Shown in pieces: positions 13,917 through 18,994 of a DNA stretch of 18,994 nt. Position numbers and translations under genes: made by a program. Numbering within the stretch: the first letter of the stretch is position 1; each line of letters begins with the position of its first letter. Where the stretch lies: assembly GCA_038250135.1 (NCBI GenBank), contig JBBSCP010000041.1, positions 1-18,994 of the forward strand, in the 5' to 3' direction. The notes beneath the pieces are model-generated. The model saw only the letters and a list, made by a program, of their open reading frames with translations, ran no database searches and had not been told where the DNA came from. This DNA comes from Falsiroseomonas sp038250135 (GTDB taxonomy: Bacteria; Pseudomonadota; Alphaproteobacteria; Acetobacterales; Acetobacteraceae).

Positions 13917-14554
13917 TTGCGCGTCCTCGCCTGCCGGGCGAGTGCTGCGGCCAGCGCATGCACCTCGTCAGCCGCCACCGAGCGCGGCGCGGCCTCCGTC
14001 ACGCCAAGCCCCAAGGCGAAGGCGGTCGCGAAGCCCGTGCGGTTGCCGAGCGACTGGTCCAGCAGGGTCAGGCCGCGCGATTTCAGCTCGGCGACGATGA
14101 TGCCGAGCAGCTTGCCCTGCGCGGGGGCGCGGTTGAGCACCAGCACGGCGGGCCGCTTTTCGGCCTTGGCGAGTTCCAGCGTGGCCTCCGTCGCCCAGAG
14201 ATCGGCCAAAGAAGGTTGCAGCGGCACCAGCACCAGATCGGCGCCGCGGATGGCGATTCGGGCGTCGGTATCGGCATGCGGCGGCGTGTCGATCAGCACC
14301 AGATCATGCGTGCGGCGGAGCTTGTCGAGCGTCGCGGGCAGGCGCCAGCCGGCGGGGGCCTCGATGTCGATGCCGTTGGCGCGCGGCCCGGCGCGGCCGC
14401 GGAGCTCTGCCCAGCGCGTAATGGATTGCTGTGGATCGGTATCGAGCAGCGCCACGCGCTGCCCCGTGCCGGCGGCGGCAGCGGCGAGGTTGGCGGCGAG
14501 CGTGGATTTGCCCGCCCCCCCTTTGCGCTGGGCCACGGCGACAACGACCACCAT
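13913..14554 (-). CDS. ParA/MinD-family ATPase, orphan
   Basis: A 213-residue P-loop ATPase with the deviant Walker A KGGAGKST (11-18, signature Lys11 and Lys16), switch region LLDTDPQQS (Asp38, Asp40) and Walker B LVLIDTPP (Asp89). The short length and N-terminus without a DNA-binding helix match the small ParA group (ParA of type Ib plasmids, or chromosomal orphans that position cargo). No parB-like gene or parS-like site is in the window, so its cargo is unknown. GGAG lies 10 nt before the ATG, inside the small palindrome GACTC-C-GAGTC (14563-14573). It is coupled to the GNAT gene by a 4-nt overlap and is flanked upstream by a dispersed repeat and insertion-sequence relics. Confidence 0.9.
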   Translation of the reverse strand: MVVVVAVAQRKGGAGKSTLAANLAAAAAGTGQRVALLDTDPQQSITRWAELRGRAGPRANGIDIEAPAGWRLPATLDKLRRTHDLVLIDTPPHADTDARIAIRGADLVLVPLQPSLADLWATEATLELAKAEKRPAVLVLNRAPAQGKLLGIIVAELKSRGLTLLDQSLGNRTGFATAFALGLGVTEAAPRSVAADEVHALAAALARQARTRK

Positions 14555-14612
14555 GCGATTGCGACTCCGAGTCTGAGAAAAGATCGTAGCAGTAGCCCGA
14601 GGCTGTCCCTAC

Positions 14613-14657
14613 AGCACTATCCGCTCACATAGAATCAATGCGGGCGGATTTCGTGCT
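14613..14657. repeat. Palindromic repeat copy 3
   Basis: AGCACTATCCG (14613-14623) and CGGATTTCGTGCT (14645-14657) are imperfect inverted arms around a GAATCAATG core. The right arm is the exact reverse complement of 9054-9066, and the left arm is the reverse complement of 9023-9033. It sits between the ParA gene and the left end of the IS1182-like element. Confidence 0.65.
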
Positions 14658-14677
14658 GTAGATTCAATCGTTTCTAG

Positions 14678-14689
14678 CAGCCTGTCGGA
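14678..14689 (+). repeat. Left terminal inverted repeat of the IS1182-like element
   Basis: CAGCCTGTCGGA; the exact reverse complement is at 16109-16120. Agreement continues partly inward (CT..A against GT.A). Confidence 0.8.
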
Positions 14690-14764
14690 CTTAACGCCCC
14701 GCCTCGGCCAGTACCAGACTCTTCGGGCGTTGCTGCGCTTCTCCTCGCCCCGGATTCGGTCTGC

Positions 14765-15941
14765 ATGAGCAATTTCCGCCCGGTCGACCGCGACACCGGT
14801 TTCCTGATGCCGCCATCGGTGGACGAATGGCTGCCATAGCGGCACTTGGCGCGCTTCGTGGTGGATGTGATCGGCGGCCTCGACCTGCGGGCGACCTATG
14901 ATTCGGTGGCATTGCGCTTCATCGCCGCCAACCAGCACCCGGACCACGATACCATTGCCGCGTTTCGGCGGCGCTTCGTCAAGCAGATCGGGACAGTGTT
15001 CGTGCAGGTGCTGATGCTGGCGCGCGAGATGGGTGTGCTGAAGCTGGGCACGGTGCCTTTGGACGGTACCAGGCGCAGTTGCAGACCGAAGTCGCCGAAC
15101 TGATGGCCCGCGCGGAAGCCGCGGACCAGGCCGACGCGCCCATGTCGATCCCCAACGAGTTGGCGAGGCGCGAGAAGCGCCTTGCGTGGCTCGCCCGCGC
15201 GCGCGCCATCCCGAGGCTCGGGCCAAGGAGCGGCCTGCTCGCGAGCAGGCCGAGCACGAGGCCAGGCTGGCGGCGCGCGCGGCCAAGACATCGGCCAGCG
15301 GCAAGCAGCCCGGCGGCAATCTGCCCGTGCTGCCGGTGGCCGGGTCTGGCCCGGCCGACCAAGTCAACCTGACCGACGAGGAAAGCCGCATCATGCCGGT
15401 CCCCGGCGGCGGCTTCGAGCAGTGCTACAACGCGCAGGCCGCCGTGGCGGTGGGCAGCCTGCTGGTGGTCGCGACCGACGTGGTGCAGGCACCCAACGAC
15501 AAGCGGCAGGTCGAGCCGATGCTGGGCCGCCTCGGCGCGTTGCCGGCCGAACTCGGCCAGACCGCAACGCTGCTCGCCGCCACCGGCTATTTCAATGCGG
15601 CCAATGTGCGGGCCTGCGTGGCGGCACAGGTCGATCCGCTGATCGCGATGGGACGCCAACCGCACTATCCGCCACTGGCTGAGCGCCTCGCCCCGGCACC
15701 GCCGCCGCCGGACAACCCGACGCCGGTCGAGGCGATGGCGCATCGCCTCAAGACGCCAGCGGGAAGGAAGCTTTAAGCCTTGCGCAAGCAAACCCCTGAG
15801 CCGGTGTTCGGCATCATCAAATCGGTGCTGGGGTTTCGCCAGTTTCTGCTGCGCGGGCTTGAGAATGTCCGCGGCGAGTGGAGCCTCGTGACCATGGCCT
15901 GGAACCTGAAGCGGATGTTCGTCCTGGCGGGCGCCAATTGA
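14765..15941 (+). pseudogene. IS1182-family transposase, multiply disrupted
   Basis: The reading begins MSNFRPVDRDTGFLMPPSV and meets a TAG at 14837-14839 where the family has a sense codon (EWLP-x-RHLARF). It then jumps from GGLDLRA directly to TYDSVALRFIAANQHPDHD, so the segment between (about 50 residues with the usual GSxSYHP...LLxLLVYGYATG) is deleted. After KLGTVPLDGT a second deletion with a frame change joins QTEVAELMARAEAADQ, a further shift occurs near 15210, and the DDE region (DQVNLTDEESRIMPV, ATDVVQAPNDK, GYFNAANV) reads cleanly until a TAA at 15774-15776 that replaces a Tyr codon. The end, FGIIKSVLGFRQFLLRGLENVRGEW, closes at 15941. At least five lesions make it dead. Confidence 0.88.
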
Positions 15942-16108
15942 GCCGAGACCAACGTTATTCGTGCCCAAATCGGCCCCAGCCCCGCGCTGGTGCCGCGCCT
16001 GCACCGCCAAAATCCGGTTGATCAGCCATCGCGGCCACCACTAGCCGATCGAGGTCCATCAGTGGCCATGATTTCAGCCATAATACCCAGTACCGCATGA
16101 CATCTCAC

Positions 16109-16120
16109 TCCGACAGGCTG
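16109..16120 (-). repeat. Right terminal inverted repeat of the IS1182-like element
   Basis: TCCGACAGGCTG, a perfect match to the left end. Immediately outside it, the IS4-type reading resumes on the minus strand. Confidence 0.8.
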
Positions 16121-16300
16121 TGGCGCAGCTTGCGGGCACGGCCACCCTTGCCGACCCATGCGGCCGCGGGTTTCGTCTCGCCATCCTCGGCCGTGACGCC
16201 GATGTTGCCGCGAAAGGGGATCACCCAACTCGCCCAGGAAGGCGAACAGCTTCTGGTCGCCAAAGCCGCGGTCGGCCAGGATCGTCACTCGGCAGCCTGA
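16121..16300 (-). pseudogene. IS4-family transposase fragment
   Basis: On the minus strand, VTILADRGFGDQKLFAFLGELG is a typical IS4-type DDE block. After a frame change it continues as FRGNIGVTAEDGETKPAAAWVGKGGRARKLR, then breaks exactly at the right inverted repeat of the IS1182-like element. Both ends of the transposase are missing; the other half is not found on the far side of the IS1182 element, so the insertion was followed by deletion, or a different event made the join. Confidence 0.75.
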
Positions 16301-16317
16301 TGGGGTGAGTTGGCCAG

Positions 16318-16740
16318 GCGGCGCGACCGGCCATCATAGCCTCGGCCTGGCGTTGGCGTTGCACGACGCCGGCCACGTCGTCAGCGTTGTGAATCCGGCG
16401 CAGATCCGCGATTTCGCTCGTACCAAGCTCGGCTGGAACAAGACCGACAAGGCCGACGCCGCCCTGATCCGCGAATACGCTGAGATGTTCATGCCGGAAC
16501 CCTGGGCGCCACCGTCGCCGGCGATGCGGCGGCTATGCGAACTGTTGGCAGCGGCCTCGGCGACGAAGCCGCGGCCACGCTCGCCACGGCGACCGTCGCC
16601 CATTTCACCAGCCAGTTGGAGGCGATCAATCGGGCCATCGCCGAGCCGGCGCGCCACCTCGCACTGCGAGGGCACGCGCCCCGGCGGCGCGGAGACGTTC
16701 GCCGGCATCAGCGGCTCCGTCAATTCAGTGAAGCAGGATC
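16318..16740 (+). pseudogene. IS110-family transposase fragment
   Basis: It begins abruptly at ATGHHSLGLALALHDAGHVV (family EATGGYH...LALxLxxAGHxV) and continues VNPAQIRDFARTKLGWNKTDKADAALIREYAE, the classic IS110 RuvC-like (DEDD) block. Near 16545 the frame changes and SGLGDEAAATLATATVAHF, then QLEAINRAIAEPARHL, follow before homology fades at about 16740. The N-terminal catalytic part and the C-terminal transposase_20 domain are missing. It lies in the opposite orientation to the neighbouring IS4 fragment. Confidence 0.82.
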
Positions 16741-16755
16741 CGCGCGGCGGAAGGC

Positions 16756-17085
16756 CTACGCGCCCTCGGGGTCCTGCATCCATCTGGGGATGTCGCGCTG
16801 GGCATGCAGCACGCGCCAGACGTCGAGGTGATCCTCGCGCTCCAGATAGAGCACCAGATGAGGATATTTCCGCAGCGGCCAGGCGCAGAGCCCTTCCAGC
16901 CGCAACTCGAAGGCATGGCGCGGCGAGCCCGCCGCCGGATGTTGCGCGATCCTGCGGAAGGCCCGCTCCAGCGCATCAATGAACGCCAGCGCAATCGGCT
17001 CGCCGGCCTCCGCCGCGTAGTGGGCGATGGCCTGGTCGATGTCCCGCTGTGCTGCCTCCCGCGGAATGACCGGCTTGGCGGTCAC
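16756..17085 (-). CDS. ParE/RelE-superfamily toxin
   Basis: The 109-residue toxin shows the ParE layout: IPREAAQRDIDQAIAHYAAEAGE (two N-terminal helices), ALERAFRRIAQHPAAGSPR, then strands LCAWPLRKYPHLVLYLE and VWRVLHAQRDIPRWMQ. R.LH..RDIP is the usual ParE/RelE ending. ParE toxins poison gyrase, though some family members cleave mRNA. It overlaps the antitoxin by 4 nt (17082-17085) in the normal antitoxin-first order. The frame is intact, unlike everything on either side, consistent with selection or recent arrival. Confidence 0.88.
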   Translation of the reverse strand: MTAKPVIPREAAQRDIDQAIAHYAAEAGEPIALAFIDALERAFRRIAQHPAAGSPRHAFELRLEGLCAWPLRKYPHLVLYLEREDHLDVWRVLHAQRDIPRWMQDPEGA

Positions 17086-17312
17086 GCCCGCGGTTGTTGC
17101 CGGACGCGGCGGCGGAGCGTGTCGAAATAGGCATCATCCGCCGGCGCCGTCGGGGCCGAGGCTACGCCGTCCAGCAGGAGGCCGCGCAAGCGCTCGCGGT
17201 CCTGGTCCTTGCGAATGAGCTCCCGGACATACTCGCTGCTAGTGCTGTAGCCGCGCGCGGCGACCTGCTCATCCACGAAGGATTTCAGCCCATCCGGCAG
17301 GGAGACGTTCAT
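17082..17312 (-). CDS. ParD-family antitoxin (ribbon-helix-helix)
   Basis: A 76-residue protein from ATG 17312 (79 from ATG 17321). The N-terminal MNVSLPDGLKSFVDEQV...GYSTSSEYVRELIRKDQD is a ribbon-helix-helix DNA-binding fold of the ParD/CC2985 type. The C-terminal tail (APADDAYFDTLRRRVRQQ) would wrap the toxin. It neutralises ParE and represses its own operon. A frame open far upstream to 17804 is only antisense sequence of the pseudogene. The preceding TTGGCAA direct repeats (17342-17358) are candidate operator half-sites. Confidence 0.88.
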   Translation of the reverse strand: MNVSLPDGLKSFVDEQVAARGYSTSSEYVRELIRKDQDRERLRGLLLDGVASAPTAPADDAYFDTLRRRVRQQPRA

Positions 17313-17341
17313 GGTTGCCATGGGAGTAACGATAGCCTGGT

Positions 17342-17358
17342 TTGGCAAAAATTGGCAA
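17342..17358 (-). promoter_or_regulatory. Direct repeats and possible promoter of the parDE pair
   Basis: TTGGCAA occurs at 17342-17348 and 17352-17358, exactly 10 bp (one helical turn) apart, just upstream of parD. On the minus strand, TTGCCA (17358-17353) with TATCGT (17334-17329) would give a -35/-10 pair with 18-bp spacing. This is a plausible binding site for ParD dimers, inferred by position only. Confidence 0.42.
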
Positions 17359-17380
17359 GAATGATGTGCGCCGGGAGATG

Positions 17381-18213
17381 CTACAGGCCGGCTGCCGGCT
17401 CGCCGATCGCCTGCGCGAGCCGCTGCCCCACGGGCACCGGCAGGCCGGCCGGGGCCCACAGCGAAAAACTGTTCATCAGCGTGGAGCCGATGCGCAGCTC
17501 TGCGAAGGTCGGAATCTCCGGCGCCCGCGGGTCGCGCGCCGGGCCGCTCATCGCCAGGCCGAAGGTGGCCCCGGCGCGGGTCTGGCCGAGCCCGTCGCCG
17601 AAGGGCAGGATCTGCACGTCCACCGTGCCGGCCAGGAGCGCGGCATGGGCCGGCGCGCTGCCCTGGAAGGGCGCGTATATCCCACTTACCCCCGCCCCCT
17701 GCAGGACCTCGTTCACCGACATCTCGATAATCCCGCCGGCGGAGGGCCCGCCCACGCGCAATCCCTCCGGCCGCCGCCGCGCGGCGTCGATGACCTTGTC
17801 CCAACTGTCGTGCCCCGAGGTACGGCTGGCGGCGAGGAAGTTGTAGAGGGTGTCTCGGCGGTGCCGGCGACTGGCGTCATCTCCTCCCACACCTTCGTGT
17901 CGAAGGTGCGCGAGTGGAAGAAGCCGACCCAGGCGATGGCGGGCATGAGCATCAGCGTGTGGCCATCCGGCGCGGCGCGGCGCGTCTCGTCCGTGCCGAT
18001 GCGGGTCGAGCCGCCGGCGCGGTTTTCCACCACGATCGTCGTCCCGCCGAGTGCCGCGGCGAGCGGCCGGGCAAGGCCGCGGGCCTGCCCGTCCACGCCG
18101 CCGCCCGGCGGGTAAGGCACGATCAGACGGATGGGCCTCGTGGGAAACCCCTGTGCGAGGGCCGGTGCCGCCAGGGCGGCGACAGGCAAGGATAGCAGTA
18201 CGCGTCGTTTCAT
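17381..18213 (-). pseudogene. TctC/Bug-family solute-binding protein, frameshifted and truncated
   Basis: The start at 18213 has GGAG 8 nt upstream and encodes a Sec signal (MKRRVLLSLPVAALAAPALAQG). Then follow PTRPIRLIVPYPPGGGVDGQAR, VVENRAGGSTRIGTDETRRA and SRTFDTKVWEEMTPVAGTAETP, the standard periplasmic tricarboxylate-transporter receptor layout. At about 17845-17850 the frame slips (two extra bases: ETP-YNFLAAS needs their removal) and continues in another frame: SWDKVIDAARRRPEGLRVGGPSAGG, then IYAPFQGSAPAHAALLAGTVD and PEIPTFAEL. It stops at 17381, roughly 45 residues before the family end, close to the parDE promoter. ATG overlaps the upstream stop by 4 nt, a remnant of an operon. No tctA/tctB membrane genes are seen. 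Confidence 0.88.
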
Positions 18214-18540
18214 GGGCGGTCTCCGGTTTCCACGTAGCGAAGTTCCTGCGCGGCGGTCAGGCCGTCGAGCCCGAGATCGGCGAGCGTCATCGGCGCACCA
18301 GTGTCGCCCAGGATGGCGTCGAACACCGCGGCCAGCCCCGCATGCAGCGGCGACGCCAGCCCCGCGAGGCGGGCCAGCGCGGCCGCGGGCTTGAGCGCGA
18401 AGGGCACGTCCTGCGCCAGCCAGCGGCGCCACAGCGACGGGTCCTGGGGCGCGAGGCCACGATAAAAGGGTGTGGTGGCCACGGCCTCGCGCGCATCCGG
18501 GCCGGTGGCGCCATAGAGCGCGGCGAGCATCTCGGGCAGG
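18210..18540 (-). pseudogene. C-terminal fragment resembling NAD/octopine dehydrogenase
   Basis: About 110 codons: TPFYRGLAPQDPSLWRRWLAQDVPFAL, then ALARLAGLASPLHAGLAAVFDAILG and ADLGLDGLTAAQELRYVETG. The S-L-x-x-R-(Y/W)-L-x-(E/Q)-DVP(Y/F)xL and LARLAG..(T/S)PL pattern resembles the helical C-terminal domain (PF02317) of opine dehydrogenases, which reversibly couple an amino acid and a keto acid. The NAD-binding N-terminal domain is missing; upstream the frame joins an FAD-oxidoreductase fragment at about 18540. Its stop overlaps the solute-binding gene start by 4 nt. Assignment is by pattern memory and is moderate. Confidence 0.5.
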
Positions 18541-18994
18541 CGCGAGCCTTCGCGGTGCAGGGCGCCAACGGTGGCGGGCAGCAGCGTGCCGCCCAGCACA
18601 ACAAGCGCGCAACGACCGCCTCGGTCAGCGCCAGCGGGTCCCGCACCGTCGCGACATCGGGCAGCCATGGGCCGGCCTCGACATGCGGCGCGAGGCAGGG
18701 TTCGCGCGCTCGCGTCGCCGCGCCATCCAGTTCCACCACGCGCATGCCATGCGCCGTTCTGAGGTCGTAGGCCCAGCGCCCGCGGTCCAGCGCGGCGCGG
18801 CTCTCGAACACGTGCAGCAAGCCGGAATCGCGGTCGAACAGGTGCTCCGCCGCGCAATCCGCGGCCAGTGCAGGCCAGGCCTCGGGGACCTCGGCCAGCA
18901 GCGCGGGGAGGTGCGCCGCATTGCGCTCCATCCGCGATCGCGGGCTGTTGGCCAGGATGCGGAGGAACCAGGGCAGGTGCCGCAGCATCGCCGC
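18540..18994 (-). pseudogene. DadA-like FAD-dependent oxidoreductase fragment (open at the window edge)
   Basis: Reading in from the right edge: MLRHLPWFLRILANSPRSR, then AEHLFDRDSGLLHVFESRAAL, GMRVVELDGAATRAREPCLAP and WLPDVATVRDPLALTEAVVA. This matches the middle of D-amino-acid dehydrogenase (DAO fold) proteins (..LHVYE.., ..ELDG..R..EP.L.., ..VRDPLALT..L). A frame slip near 18600 is followed by LGGTLLPATVGALHREG, which fits the next DAO strands in the new frame. After about 18540 the DAO resemblance ends and an opine-dehydrogenase-like segment begins, so the gene lost its C-terminal half through a deletion that fused the two. Whether the N-terminal FAD-binding end is intact cannot be seen. 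Confidence 0.65.

Larger units (their letters stand above)
14678..16120 (+). mobile_element. Degenerate IS1182-family insertion sequence
   Basis: The element is bounded by perfect 12-bp terminal inverted repeats, CAGCCTGTCGGA (14678-14689) and TCCGACAGGCTG (16109-16120). Inside is one transposase gene broken by stops, frameshifts and internal deletions (14765-15941). The flanks (TTTCTAG | and | TGGCGCA) do not show a target duplication, which suggests later rearrangement. The right end lies within an IS4-type transposase fragment. Bases 15942-16108 between the transposase stop and the right repeat carry no recognisable gene. It cannot move by its own enzyme. Confidence 0.8.

Noticed and set aside
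14609..16010. Open frames of 261 and 343 codons on the minus strand over the IS region
   Set aside because: They are antisense to the broken IS1182 transposase, whose plus-strand readings are clearly recognisable.
1..18994. tRNA, rRNA or riboswitch
   Set aside because: No cloverleaf with a GGTTCRANTCC-type arm, no rRNA blocks and no recognised riboswitch core were seen by eye; none is claimed. A covariance-model scan would settle this.

Overview
The window is high-GC DNA (third codon positions are mostly G or C) with tightly packed, often 1-4 nt overlapping genes. Gene content (lpxB, a Zur/HisI/COG0523 zinc module, IS1182-, IS4- and IS110-like relics) fits an alphaproteobacterium, most likely Acetobacteraceae such as a Roseomonas-like genus. 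That placement is inferred from gene style only; no rRNA or tRNA is present.

Left part (1-5300): the 3' end of a large multi-domain glycosyltransferase (WbsX end, then GT4, then GT2) runs into a converging minus-strand operon GNAT > nitrilase-family hydrolase > lpxB > truncated lpxR-like gene. This is a cell-envelope or LPS region with one decayed lipid A-modifying gene. A scrap of what may be a SemiSWEET transporter lies upstream.

Middle (5300-8930): a minus-strand pair couples a GOLPH3/GPP34-domain protein with a STAS-domain protein. Next comes a zinc-homeostasis module in which hisI and a COG0523 GTPase are divergent from zur, with an AT-rich near-palindrome of Zur-box type in the short gap. 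A winged-helix regulator follows, carrying an in-frame 15-bp tandem repeat (GAGLQ x5).

8930-14560: a repeat-rich spacer is followed by the minus-strand operon nudix > alaX > sseA > metC (ADP-sugar hydrolysis, tRNA-Ala proofreading and sulfur amino-acid metabolism), a divergent EamA/DMT exporter, and a coupled orphan ParA-like ATPase > GNAT pair.

Right part (14560-18994): a graveyard. A heavily deleted IS1182-type element with intact 12-bp terminal inverted repeats abuts an IS4-type transposase fragment and an IS110-type fragment. An apparently intact ParD/ParE toxin-antitoxin pair follows. Then comes a decayed catabolic operon: a frameshifted and truncated TctC/Bug-type solute-binding protein, an opine-dehydrogenase-like C-terminal fragment, and a DadA-like FAD oxidoreductase fragment at the window edge.

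The most interesting points are the GPP34-STAS operon, the zinc module with its operator placed on both putative -10 regions, the expandable GAGLQ linker inside a DNA-binding protein, and a dispersed palindromic repeat that supplies the last codons, stop and hairpin of metC.
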